DNA of 37,038 bases, taken from assembly GCA_041441455.1 (NCBI GenBank), contig JASDTB010000003.1, positions 1 through 37,038 on the forward strand, given 5' to 3'. Under the pieces are notes generated by a model. It was not told the DNA's origin and searched no databases. It was given only the letters and a program-made list of their open reading frames with translations. Origin of the DNA: JAFIHK01 sp041441455. GTDB taxonomy: Bacteria > Bacteroidota > Bacteroidia > Bacteroidales > UBA932. Positions within the stretch are counted from its first letter, which is position 1, and the number at the start of each line of letters is the position of its first letter. The translations under genes and the position numbers were made by a program. Positions 1 to 8,053 of this stretch are shown in pieces.

Positions 1-49
1 AACGGTGGCCCAGTATCCGCCAGAATGGTGGCCCAGTATGGTCCAGAAT
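1..49. mobile_element. End of an IS21-like element (tandem terminal repeats)
   Basis: Two copies of GGTGGCCCAGTAT lie at 4-16 and 27-39 in 23-base units that also share CCAGAAT (20 of 23 positions identical). IS21-family elements carry several such short tandem repeats at their ends, and GTGGCCCA-type units are familiar from Bacteroidota IS21 elements. The transposase genes would lie beyond the left edge of the window. The element abuts the 5'-truncated gene that follows, so I infer that it broke that gene. The family assignment is by resemblance only. Confidence 0.6.
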
Positions 50-53
50 ATTC

Positions 54-470
54 ATGTTAGTACGTGCAACTGACAAATTTAATGATTACATTGAATTTTT
101 ATCGTCATTTCTAGAAAAAGACAAAACCATTCTAATTTATTCTATGTGGGAAGAATATGTCAATCCAAAAAGTAAACATGCAAATAATAAGTACTTGGAT
201 TTAATAGATAAATTTCCAAAAATTAGTAAAATTCATACAAGCGGACATGCTTCATCGAACTGTCTTGCGAAAGTGTGTAATCTTTTAAATCCTATAAAAG
301 GAATAATTCCCATACATTCTGAAAGTTCTGCGGATTATCAAAAACTACTGATAAAACAAGAATTAAAAAATAAAGTTATAACGAAAACCAAGATAATTGA
401 TGATACGATTATTGAGGTAAAAACAACTAAGCACCAACTAGAGTTTATAAATAATTTTGAGTATCAGTGA
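54..470 (+). pseudogene. MBL-fold metallo-hydrolase, C-terminal remnant
   Basis: The reading frame encodes about 138 residues resembling the C-terminal part of metallo-beta-lactamase-fold hydrolases of the RNase J/beta-CASP type. A motif IHTSGHAS near residue 80 is followed about 25 residues later by IIPIHSE, the typical distal metal-binding end of such proteins. The N-terminal HxHxDH metal-binding half is absent. The frame stays open to the left edge, but those codons come from the insertion-sequence end, so the ATG at 54 is unlikely to be a native start. I read it as a gene truncated by the IS21-like element. It is convergent with the DNA glycosylase gene. The substrate of the parent enzyme cannot be told from this fragment. 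Confidence 0.7.
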
Positions 471-521
471 TTAAAAAGAATATTTATTTCATCTAAGTTG
501 TATTTGTCTATCTTTCTAATA

Positions 522-1352
522 TTATTTCTCCAAAAGCTGACTCCATTGTTTGCACAAATATTCAAATCCTGCGCTAGTATTTGCGGGACTTGAACTTGGT
601 AAAGTAATATATTTTATCCCATTTTTTCTTTCAAAATACTTATCAAAAAGAGCTTTAGATTTCACACCATTAAAAGCAATTATTTTTAAGTACTTATGTT
701 TAGCAACAAAGCTATTTAAGTCATTTGGCTCTTCATCTTTTATTGCACTATCTAAGCTACCTAATCTATTTGCTTTATGAACTACATCCCATATTCCAAT
801 TTTAGTTTTTATAAGTAGAAATTTTTTTTCCTCGTAAGTTAGTGGAATATTATTGCCAGTAATTGTTGCAATGATATTCCAAAATCTATTTCTTGAATTT
901 CCGTAATACTCTGCAATTTCGAAAGATTTATCTCCAGGCATAGTTCCTAAGATTAATACAGTAGTCTGCTCATTTGAAATTGGATCAAACGATTTTTTAA
1001 AATCTTCTGATTGGTGCTTGGTAGCAATTTTCAACAGCTTATTATTCCTCAAAAGGTTCACCCTATTCTCTTGTAACATACTATTAGATTTCACATTATC
1101 AATAGGTGTAGCTCCACTCCATATGATTTCAATTGAATGCCCATATTCTTTTACTTTAAAACTAATACTATCTTTATAAGCAACATCTGATCCTTTAAAT
1201 CTGTATGATATATGGAATGGTTTTGATTCATGTTCAATATTAACAACTAAAATATCACCATTAGAAACTGACTTTGTATCAACTTTATAACTTTTAGATT
1301 TTTCAAGTCTTGTAGAAGGCCTTATTATTCGAGTTCTTGTTATTTCATTCAT
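522..1352 (-). CDS. DNA-deoxyinosine glycosylase (UDG superfamily) with extra N-terminal domain
   Basis: Residues 130-276 match the uracil-DNA glycosylase superfamily branch called hypoxanthine or DNA-deoxyinosine glycosylase: motif VLILGTMPG at 132-140, GNSRNRFW at 151-158, and LPSSSPAN near the C-terminus as the second catalytic motif. Such enzymes remove deaminated bases (hypoxanthine from adenine) to start base excision repair in the cytoplasm. Family members are usually about 160-170 residues. This one has 276 because of about 125 N-terminal residues, predicted mostly beta-strand and rich in charged residues, which I do not recognise. The ATG at 1352 is the first in-frame start and no Shine-Dalgarno sequence is evident. 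No promoter is obvious on the minus strand. Confidence 0.75.
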   Translation of the reverse strand: MNEITRTRIIRPSTRLEKSKSYKVDTKSVSNGDILVVNIEHESKPFHISYRFKGSDVAYKDSISFKVKEYGHSIEIIWSGATPIDNVKSNSMLQENRVNLLRNNKLLKIATKHQSEDFKKSFDPISNEQTTVLILGTMPGDKSFEIAEYYGNSRNRFWNIIATITGNNIPLTYEEKKFLLIKTKIGIWDVVHKANRLGSLDSAIKDEEPNDLNSFVAKHKYLKIIAFNGVKSKALFDKYFERKNGIKYITLPSSSPANTSAGFEYLCKQWSQLLEK

Positions 1353-1593
1353 AGTTTTTTGTATTAATTATTTTTAAACTACACCTATTGAAAGTATAAT
1401 ATATTTCAAGTTATTAAAAAAATATACCTGTTTAAATTTTCCGAATTCATCTATATAAACAATTGTATTTCCCTAAAACTTTTTTACACCATATAAAGTT
1501 ATGATTTATACCCCCTTTGACCAAATAATAATGAGACAAAAACAAAAATATATGAAAATTTAGTGGATTAGGATGGGTTTGTGTTAACTGTTT

Positions 1594-1624
1594 TTGCCTT
1601 TAGCAGTCATATTGATTATCTTTG
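1594..1624 (+). promoter_or_regulatory. Bacteroidota-type promoter for the exported hydrolase
   Basis: TTG at 1594-1596 and TATCTTTG at 1617-1624 are separated by 20 bases, matching the Bacteroidota -33/-7 consensus TTG-N19-21-TAnnTTTG. Transcription would start near 1630, some 18 bases before the ATG at 1648. This argues against translation starting at the in-frame TTG at 1594. Confidence 0.6.
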
Positions 1625-1647
1625 ATTTAAATATAATAATTCTTCGA

Positions 1648-2550
1648 ATGATGAGATTTTACAGAATTGCTGCTTTAATCGTAATAACATTGATCTGTAA
1701 TCTAGGGATTGCAGAAAGCAAAAAAGTGAAGGTTTCGGATGGTACAGAAATTTATATTACAGTGAAAGGCAAAGGGCCCTACTGCTTGTATCTTCATGGA
1801 GGCCCTGGATCTGGTAGTTATTGGTTAGAGAAATACTATGGAGATGTTCTGGAAAAGTATTTTACAATGGTATATCTCGATCAGCGAGGAGTTGGCAGAT
1901 CTTCTTCTCCTCAAAATAATGATTTTAGTATGAGTCGAATGGCCTCTGATTTTGAAGAGGTTCGGAAGGAGCTTAAAGTTGAAAAATGGTATACATTGGG
2001 CCACTCATTTGGTGGTGTCTTACAAATGGGGTATTATGAACGTTACCCATCGTCTATGTCTGGAATGTTAATGATTAATTGCACTTTATCGTTAGAAGAT
2101 AGTTTCAAAAACAGCTGGATTCCTAAAGCTTATGAATTATCGGGAGTTGAATATGACCAAAAATCTGACACTCTCAAATTAATGGATCGTTTTCTTGATG
2201 CCTTAAAAGCCATTTCGGAAAAGGGTGATAGATGGAGAATGGCATTCTTAAATAAAGCAAGTGAAGATTCAATTAGTACAACCTATTCTGAGATTAATAA
2301 TTGGAATAACACTTTTAGCAATGTTGCATTTAGTATTAACGATTATTGGAAGGATTACACAACAGCAACGTCGGATGTAAAGGTTCCTGTACTCTTCTTT
2401 TATGGAAAAAGTGATTGGTCGATTGGTCCTAAACATTATACAAAAGTAAAATTTCCTATATCAAAAGTTGTCTCTTGCGAAACAGCCCATTTCCCTTTTT
2501 TAGAGAATAAAAAGGAGCTAGAAGAGTCAATCTCACAATTTCTACAGTAA
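1648..2550 (+). CDS. Exported alpha/beta hydrolase (proline iminopeptidase-like)
   Basis: This is a 300-residue serine hydrolase of the alpha/beta fold. A signal peptide covers about residues 1-23 (hydrophobic core IAALIVITLI), so it acts in the periplasm or outside the cytoplasm. The oxyanion-hole motif HGGPGSGS is at 50-57 and the nucleophile elbow GHSFGG has Ser120. A likely acid lies in YGKSDW and the His in TAHFPF near the end. HGGPG is typical of the prolyl aminopeptidase and related S33-type group, but the substrate cannot be assigned. Adjacent ATG codons at 1648 and 1651 are both possible starts. The upstream TTG-initiated extension overlaps the promoter. The next signal downstream is the promoter of the cobalamin operon. 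Confidence 0.8.
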   Translation: MMRFYRIAALIVITLICNLGIAESKKVKVSDGTEIYITVKGKGPYCLYLHGGPGSGSYWLEKYYGDVLEKYFTMVYLDQRGVGRSSSPQNNDFSMSRMASDFEEVRKELKVEKWYTLGHSFGGVLQMGYYERYPSSMSGMLMINCTLSLEDSFKNSWIPKAYELSGVEYDQKSDTLKLMDRFLDALKAISEKGDRWRMAFLNKASEDSISTTYSEINNWNNTFSNVAFSINDYWKDYTTATSDVKVPVLFFYGKSDWSIGPKHYTKVKFPISKVVSCETAHFPFLENKKELEESISQFLQ

Positions 2551-2562
2551 TCATATTTTTCT

Positions 2563-2570
2563 TACCTTTG
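2563..2570 (+). promoter_or_regulatory. Promoter -7 box of the cobalamin operon
   Basis: TACCTTTG fits TAnnTTTG and lies 12 bases after the hydrolase stop codon and just before the riboswitch. TTT at 2539-2541, 21 bases upstream, is a weak -33 element. The placement gives a transcript that begins at the riboswitch. Confidence 0.6.
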
Positions 2571-2575
2571 CGTCG

Positions 2576-2737
2576 CTTTGTTCCTTCCTGCTTGTTGCAG
2601 GGGATTAAAAGGGAATCAGGTGCAAATCCTGAGCAGAAACAACTGCTGTAAGCTTCAAAAAGAGCAAGGTCACTCTTATGCCACTGTCTGCCAAAGACGG
2701 GAAGGCGATCTTGCCGAAGCGAGCCAGAAGACCGGCA
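2576..2737 (+). ncRNA. Cobalamin (B12) riboswitch
   Basis: The conserved landmarks of the cobalamin riboswitch appear in order: AAAAGGGAAtc at 2627-2637, GGTGCAAATCCT at 2639-2650 (the B12-box region), a CTGCTGTAAGC-like segment at 2643-2653, GCCACTG at 2679-2686, GGGAAGGCG at 2699-2707, and AAGCGAGCCAGAAGACCGGC at 2717-2736. It sits between a promoter and cobQ, so it should lower expression of the biosynthetic operon when adenosyl- or methylcobalamin is plentiful. TTGCCGAA at 2711-2718 inside the aptamer is exactly complementary to TTCGGCAA at 2765-2772, a plausible part of the expression platform. Boundaries are approximate. Confidence 0.9.
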
Positions 2738-2807
2738 AAGCGCGATGAGAATAAGCTGTTGTTGTTCGGCAAACCTCTCTGTCCAAAATTTTAACAAATT
2801 TTATTGT

Positions 2808-4310
2808 ATGCGTAAGCAGTTGCACGCCGTAATGTTCGCAGGAACAGGAAGCGATGTAGGCAAAAGCGTCGTTGCTGCTGCCTTCTGTCGTATTTTTCTG
2901 CAAGACGGACTCCATCCATCTCCATTCAAGGCCCAAAATATGGCCCTGAACTCTTATGTCACTCCCGATGGGCTCGAAATAGGTAGAGCTCAGGCGGTTC
3001 AGGCTGCAGCCTGCAAACTAGAGTGCTCGGCAGACATGAACCCAATTTTGCTCAAACCGTCGTCGCAAATGAAGTCGCAGGTTGTCTTTATGGGCAGACC
3101 CTTTGGCGAAAGTGATGCCTACAGCTACTTTAAACGTGAGGGAAGAGAGTTTTTCAGACAACATGTCTGCGCCTCTTTCGACAGACTTTCAAAGCTTTAT
3201 AATCCAATTGTGATCGAAGGTGCAGGAAGCATTGCTGAGATCAATCTCAGGGAGAACGACATCGTAAATATGAATATGGCGAAGCATGCCAAGGCAAAGG
3301 TGATTCTTGTCGCCGACATCGACCGAGGTGGGGTCTTTGCCTCGCTCTACGGAACGATGATGTTGTTGACTCCGCAAGAGAGAGAGATGGTCAAAGGCAT
3401 CATTATTAATAAGTTTCGTGGTGATATTCGAGTCTTTGAGACGGGAATCAAGGAGATCGAACGGCTGTGCCAAGTACCTGTTTTAGGGGTAATCCCCTAT
3501 TTCAGTGACATTTATATCGAAAAGGAGGACTCTGTAGATTTAGAAAATCGCAAGAGCGTAGTTGTAAGCGATAAGATAAACATCGCTGTTGTGAAACTTA
3601 AATATATGTCGAACTACACCGATTTCGACATGCTCGATCTTGCCGAAGGGGTCAATCTCTTTTTCACAACTGATATTCAGCAGTTAAAGCAGGCAGATAT
3701 CGTCATCATCCCAGGTACAAAAAACACAATTGCAGATATGCTCTTTCTAAAACAGACAGGTTTAGATTCTGCAATCAGGGAGCTATTTGCTGAAGGTAAG
3801 CAGATTTACGGAATCTGCGGAGGGTATCAAATCCTTGGGCGAAGGATATTCGATCCTCAGAGTATCGAGGGCGAAGAGCGTGAGTGTGAAGGCATCGGCA
3901 TCCTCCCTGTGGAGACAATTATGGAGAGTGAAAAGCAGACTGTCAGACGTGAGTTTCGTTTTATTGGTGGAGATGCCCAAAACGGAGAGAGCGAAATCTG
4001 CATGGGTTATGAGATTCATATGGGGAAGACAACTGTTTGTGATTCTATCTCTTATAAGCCTGTAGCCATTTTCAATAGTTCAGCTCAATCAGATGGCTAC
4101 TACCTCTCGCAAAGATGCTTTGGGACATATCTTCACGGGATCTTCGACAACAAAATAGTTCTTGAGCACATTTTATCGATTACAAACAAACCATACACAC
4201 TTCCTCCGAAATCAATTGCTGAGCTGCGCGAGCAAGAGTTCGACAAGTTGGCAAAGGTGGTCAGAGAGAACGTAGATTTAGATCAATTATATAAAATTTT
4301 AGAACAATGA
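2808..4310 (+). CDS. cobQ: Cobyric acid synthase
   Basis: CobQ/CbiP amidates the b, d, e and g carboxyl side chains of adenosyl-cobyrinic diamide with glutamine and ATP, giving adenosylcobyric acid. The protein begins with a dethiobiotin-synthetase-like P-loop (FAGTGSDVGKS), contains DIDRGGVFASLYG, and ends with a class I glutamine amidotransferase domain holding the Cys in IYGICGGYQ and the His in GTYLHGIFD. From the ATG at 2808 the length is 500 residues, normal for the family. An in-frame ATG at 2745 would add 21 residues unlike the family and would start inside the riboswitch expression platform, so 2808 is preferred. It is the first gene of the riboswitch-controlled operon and its stop overlaps the start of the next gene. 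Confidence 0.93.
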   Translation: MRKQLHAVMFAGTGSDVGKSVVAAAFCRIFLQDGLHPSPFKAQNMALNSYVTPDGLEIGRAQAVQAAACKLECSADMNPILLKPSSQMKSQVVFMGRPFGESDAYSYFKREGREFFRQHVCASFDRLSKLYNPIVIEGAGSIAEINLRENDIVNMNMAKHAKAKVILVADIDRGGVFASLYGTMMLLTPQEREMVKGIIINKFRGDIRVFETGIKEIERLCQVPVLGVIPYFSDIYIEKEDSVDLENRKSVVVSDKINIAVVKLKYMSNYTDFDMLDLAEGVNLFFTTDIQQLKQADIVIIPGTKNTIADMLFLKQTGLDSAIRELFAEGKQIYGICGGYQILGRRIFDPQSIEGEERECEGIGILPVETIMESEKQTVRREFRFIGGDAQNGESEICMGYEIHMGKTTVCDSISYKPVAIFNSSAQSDGYYLSQRCFGTYLHGIFDNKIVLEHILSITNKPYTLPPKSIAELREQEFDKLAKVVRENVDLDQLYKILEQ

Positions 4311-5398
4311 TTATCGGACACGGTGACGACATCCATTCGGAGACAATGGAGACAATAATCAATTTCAGCTCCAATGTTGCAGACTACAACCCAAGCAGTG
4401 ATTTGATTAGACATCTTCAAGCTACAATGCACAAAATCAATCGATACCCTGAGCCAGCAGCGTCATCGGCTTGCAGGGCAATTGCCAGATTAGAGAGAGT
4501 CTCCGCAGAGAACATCATAGCAACCAATGGAGCTGTCGAAGCCATATATATGATAGCTAGAGAGTATTATGGTGCAAAAAGTGCAATCGTTGTCCCAACC
4601 TTTAGAGAGTATCAAGACTCTTGCGTTCTGAACCAACACCAAGTAGTATTCATCCCAAACACATTAAATATTGTAGAGATTGCACACAAAGTCAATCAAT
4701 TAAACTGCAATATCCTTTGGCTCTGTAACCCAAACAACCCCGACGGAAAGCACTACACCCCTTCCGAAATCATGTTTCTTTCTGCATCGTTAATTAATGT
4801 CACAATCGTCATAGACAACTCATACTCTTGGTTCTGCGAAGAGAGAACCATCGGCATCGACCAGATGTGTAACACAAACAATATCATAACGATAAGCTCT
4901 CTTACAAAAAAGCATACAATTCCAGGATTGAGGGCAGGATTCATTGCAGCGTCGGAGCGATTAATCTCAAAGTTAAAACGGCAAACTGTTCCATGGAGTC
5001 TCAACTCTCTTGCTGTTGAGGCAATCTGTTTTATTGAGCATAACAACCCTCAATCGTTCGATGATAAATCGCATCTGAACAACCTTTTAAAAGAGAGACG
5101 AGCGATGGTAGATAACCTTCTTCAGTTAAGTTCACCACGCGGTTCTATATCGATCAAACCCACAACTACTCACTACTTCCTTGGGCACCTCGAATCTGAC
5201 TCGTCTGCTAACTTGAAGCAGTATCTGCTTCAAAATCACAATCTTTTAATCAGAGACGCCTCAAATTTCGAGACCTTGAGTTCGGGACACTTCAGAGTAG
5301 CTGTCCGTCCGTCTACCGATGATAACGATAAACTAATCAAAGGAATATCCGAGTATTTGAACCTAAAAAAAGAAAATTACCCAACAAAAGCAAACTAA
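4307..5398 (+). CDS. cobD: Threonine-phosphate decarboxylase-like PLP enzyme (CobD-type)
   Basis: This is a fold-type I PLP-dependent enzyme of the histidinol-phosphate aminotransferase family, 363 residues. Motifs are NPNNPDG at 141-147, VIDNSY with Asp170, the PLP lysine in SLTKKHTIPGLR (Lys201 by alignment with SLTKFYAIPGLR of CobD) and phosphate-binding Arg209. In cobalamin operons this type decarboxylates L-threonine O-3-phosphate to (R)-1-aminopropan-2-yl phosphate, the linker joined to cobyric acid by CbiB. An aminotransferase role cannot be excluded from sequence alone, but position directly between cobQ and cbiB supports the decarboxylase. It overlaps the cobQ stop by 4 bases (ATGA-type coupling). 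Note that cobD in the Pseudomonas nomenclature means cbiB. Confidence 0.85.
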   Translation: MIIGHGDDIHSETMETIINFSSNVADYNPSSDLIRHLQATMHKINRYPEPAASSACRAIARLERVSAENIIATNGAVEAIYMIAREYYGAKSAIVVPTFREYQDSCVLNQHQVVFIPNTLNIVEIAHKVNQLNCNILWLCNPNNPDGKHYTPSEIMFLSASLINVTIVIDNSYSWFCEERTIGIDQMCNTNNIITISSLTKKHTIPGLRAGFIAASERLISKLKRQTVPWSLNSLAVEAICFIEHNNPQSFDDKSHLNNLLKERRAMVDNLLQLSSPRGSISIKPTTTHYFLGHLESDSSANLKQYLLQNHNLLIRDASNFETLSSGHFRVAVRPSTDDNDKLIKGISEYLNLKKENYPTKAN

Positions 5399-6403
5399 GT
5401 GACTATAATACAACCAATCTCATTACTTATAGGTTCGCTGGCAGACAAGCTCTTTGGCGACCCGATATCTATTCCGCATCCTATTGTCTGGATTGGCAAA
5501 GCTATAGCCATACTTGAGCAGAGGCTAAACAGAGGAAATTCTCGATTTTTAAAAGGGGCTATCTCCTCAATCTTAATTGTCTCCAGTTGCTGGCTTTCAG
5601 TGTGGTCGCTTTTAAAAATTACTGATCTCTTTATTCAAGATCAACTTATTGCAACGATTATCAAGATCACTCTTACATCTGTTGTTGTCTTCTATTGTCT
5701 CGCTGCAAAGACACTTGTTTCGGAGGTTCGCGGCGTCTTTGCAAAAAGCGAAGAGTCGTTGGAAGAGGGGCGAAAAGCACTGTCGAGAATAGTTGGGAGA
5801 GACACCTCTCAACTCACTAAGAATCAAATTAGGACTGCAGCATTGGAGACACTTTCGGAAAATTTAAGCGATGGTGTGATTGCTCCTCTGTTTTGGTTTG
5901 CAATTGGAGGTGCGCCTGCGATGTTAGCATATAAGGCTGTAAACACGTTAGACTCTATGATTGGTTATAAATCGGAGAGATATTTTAAATATGGAAAATT
6001 TGCCGCAAGGTTGGACGACTTCGCAAACTACATCCCAGCGAGAATAAGCGCCTTTTTGATCATATCAACCTCATCACTATCATCAACTTCAGCATCAGCA
6101 GATTCTTCACATTTGACATTTATCGAGCGGCTGAAGTTTGTTCTCAAGTATGGGAGGGCTCATTCAAGTCCGAATTCTGGCTATCCAGAGTCTGCAATGG
6201 CTGCTCTACTCAACTGTAGATTTGGTGGGCCATCTATCTATTTTGGGCAGCTCTGCGAGAAACCCTACATTGGAACAAATCAAAGAGAGCTTACTCTCGA
6301 AGATTGTGAAATTGGAGTTCGGGCAAATTACAGGGCAGAATTTGTGTTCACAATAATTATTTTATCAACTACATACTCAATATGGCAAATATTATTCTCA
6401 TAA
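5399..6403 (+). CDS. cbiB: Adenosylcobinamide-phosphate synthase
   Basis: CbiB is a membrane protein that joins aminopropanol or its phosphate to adenosylcobyric acid. The 334 residues begin with LIGSLADKLFGDP and IPHPIVWIGK, the typical N-terminal signature, and contain RTAALETLSENLSDGVIAPLFW and YKAVNTLDSMIGYK in the conserved core, with hydrophobic segments near residues 50-100 and the C-terminus. Translation probably starts at the GTG directly after the cobD stop at 5396-5398. A Ser-rich low-complexity stretch lies near residues 220-240, between a predicted membrane helix and the FIERLKFVLKYGRAHSSPNSG segment. The 3' end overlaps cobU by 22 bases. Confidence 0.92.
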   Translation: MTIIQPISLLIGSLADKLFGDPISIPHPIVWIGKAIAILEQRLNRGNSRFLKGAISSILIVSSCWLSVWSLLKITDLFIQDQLIATIIKITLTSVVVFYCLAAKTLVSEVRGVFAKSEESLEEGRKALSRIVGRDTSQLTKNQIRTAALETLSENLSDGVIAPLFWFAIGGAPAMLAYKAVNTLDSMIGYKSERYFKYGKFAARLDDFANYIPARISAFLIISTSSLSSTSASADSSHLTFIERLKFVLKYGRAHSSPNSGYPESAMAALLNCRFGGPSIYFGQLCEKPYIGTNQRELTLEDCEIGVRANYRAEFVFTIIILSTTYSIWQILFS

Positions 6404-6906
6404 CTGGCGGTCAACGATCGGGAAAGAGCTCTTATGCTCAGAGATTGGCAATGGAGCTGGCTGCCTCTAAAAACAGACTTCCAATCTATTTGGCAACTTC
6501 GAGGGTGTGGGACGAGGAGCATAGAAAAAGAATTGAACGTCATAAGCTCGAAAGGCAGGAGAATTGGGTCAACATTGAGGAGGAGAAATATCTATCCAAT
6601 CATCAGTTTATTGACGATGATATTGCTGTGATTGATTGTGTAACATTGTGGGCAACAAACTTTTTCTTCGACAACAATGGTGATGTAGATCTTTCGTTTC
6701 AAGAGCTCTGCAAAGAGTTCGAATCTTTTTCACAAAACAACTGCACTTTGATTTTTGTGACCAATGAGATTGGGCTCGGAGGGGTCTCTCAAGACAATAC
6801 TCAACGCCGCTTTACCGATCTGCAAGGATATATTAATCAGACCATTGCATCAAAAGCAACATCCCTCTTTATAATGATTTCGGGAATCCCATTACGAGTT
6901 AAGTAA
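6382..6906 (+). CDS. cobU: Adenosylcobinamide kinase / adenosylcobinamide-phosphate guanylyltransferase
   Basis: CobU phosphorylates adenosylcobinamide and then transfers GMP to give adenosylcobinamide-GDP. The P-loop GGQRSGKS is at residues 9-16. The RIERHKLER segment carries His54, which corresponds to the guanylylated His of Salmonella CobU, and DCVTLWATN follows at 85-93. The protein has 174 residues, close to the usual 170-180, and ends in the expected SGIPLRVK. The start lies within the end of cbiB, indicating translational coupling. Confidence 0.93.
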   Translation: MANIILITGGQRSGKSSYAQRLAMELAASKNRLPIYLATSRVWDEEHRKRIERHKLERQENWVNIEEEKYLSNHQFIDDDIAVIDCVTLWATNFFFDNNGDVDLSFQELCKEFESFSQNNCTLIFVTNEIGLGGVSQDNTQRRFTDLQGYINQTIASKATSLFIMISGIPLRVK

Positions 6907-6980
6907 TTACGCTAATTTGATGAAATATTAATGACAAAAAGTACGTATATAAATAAGCACAATAACTAAAAATCAACACT

Positions 6981-8030
6981 ATGATAAAATTTAACATCGA
7001 AAAACCAGACCAAGCTATCAGGGCTGAGCTTCAAAAAAAGATTGACAACCTCACCAAGCCCAAAGGTGCGCTTGGAATGCTTGAGGAGCTAGCTACCCAA
7101 ATTGGTCTTATCCAACAGACTACCTCTCCTAAACTCTCTAATCCCTATAACATTGTCTTTGCTGCCGACCATGGAGTAGCTGTAGAAGGGGTAAGTCTAT
7201 CGCCTCAAGAGGTTACCTTTCAGATGATTTCCAACTTTATAAGTGGTGGTGCTGGTGTTAATTTTTTAGCTCGTCAGCATGGTTTTAAGATGAAAATTGT
7301 GGATTCTGGCGTCAATTACGACTTTCAGCCAAATCCATACCTTGTCGACAAGAAGATCGGAAAAGGGACAGCTAACTATCTCTATTCTGCAGCGATGAGC
7401 AAAGAGGAGGCAGAACTCGCAATCAAACACGGAGCAGACGTAGTTGCCGACTGCAAATCGGACGACTGCAACATCATTAGCTTTGGCGAGATGGGTATCG
7501 GAAACACCTCATCTTCAGCAGTGTGGATGAGTTATTTTACAAATACAGATCTAAAGGAGTGCGTTGGTGCAGGATGTGGTCTCGACCAAAAAGGGGTAGA
7601 ACACAAATATGATGTTCTCAGGAGAGCTTGTGATAACTTCAACCAAAACCATAAAGAGTGGGATACTTTAGATATCATCTCATATTTTGGAGGATTCGAA
7701 ATGGTTATGGCTATTGGGGGTATGTTGAAGGCAGCAGAGGAGAAGATGATCATCCTTGTAGATGGATTCATAATGACGAGTTGCATGATTGCAGCAGCAA
7801 GATTAAATCCCGAAGTCCTTAATTATGCTGTATTTGGTCATCAAAGTGATGAGTCGGGGCATAAAAAAATGTTGGAGTTCCTGAATGCCAAACCTCTTTT
7901 AAGATTAGATTTTCGTCTTGGCGAAGGGACAGGGGCCATCTGTGCATATCCGATTGTTGATTCGGCAGTCAGAATGATAAATGAGATGAATAGTTTCGAA
8001 AAAATCATGGTCACTAAATATTTCGATTAA
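6981..8030 (+). CDS. cobT: Nicotinate-nucleotide--dimethylbenzimidazole phosphoribosyltransferase
   Basis: CobT makes alpha-ribazole phosphate from nicotinate mononucleotide and a lower-ligand base such as 5,6-dimethylbenzimidazole. The 349-residue protein contains NLTKPKGALGMLEELA near the start, FAADHGVAVEGVS, and the catalytic Glu315 in LGEGTGA (Glu317 in Salmonella CobT). It follows cobU after 74 bases without a clear promoter or terminator, so it probably remains part of the operon. Which base it activates cannot be seen here, as no lower-ligand synthesis gene (bza, bluB) is in the window. Confidence 0.94.
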   Translation: MIKFNIEKPDQAIRAELQKKIDNLTKPKGALGMLEELATQIGLIQQTTSPKLSNPYNIVFAADHGVAVEGVSLSPQEVTFQMISNFISGGAGVNFLARQHGFKMKIVDSGVNYDFQPNPYLVDKKIGKGTANYLYSAAMSKEEAELAIKHGADVVADCKSDDCNIISFGEMGIGNTSSSAVWMSYFTNTDLKECVGAGCGLDQKGVEHKYDVLRRACDNFNQNHKEWDTLDIISYFGGFEMVMAIGGMLKAAEEKMIILVDGFIMTSCMIAAARLNPEVLNYAVFGHQSDESGHKKMLEFLNAKPLLRLDFRLGEGTGAICAYPIVDSAVRMINEMNSFEKIMVTKYFD

Positions 8031-8053
8031 GAACGCCTAAATATTTTAAGTAA

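Noticed and set aside
1..49. CRISPR-like repeats at the left edge
   Set aside because: There are only two 23-base units, directly abutting, with no spacers, and they resemble IS21 terminal repeats.
1594..1647. TTG-initiated 18-residue extension of the exported hydrolase
   Set aside because: The segment contains a full -33/-7 promoter match and would bury the signal peptide; the ATG at 1648 is better.
2745..2807. Upstream in-frame ATG for cobQ
   Set aside because: It would add 21 residues unlike CobQ and would start within the riboswitch expression platform.
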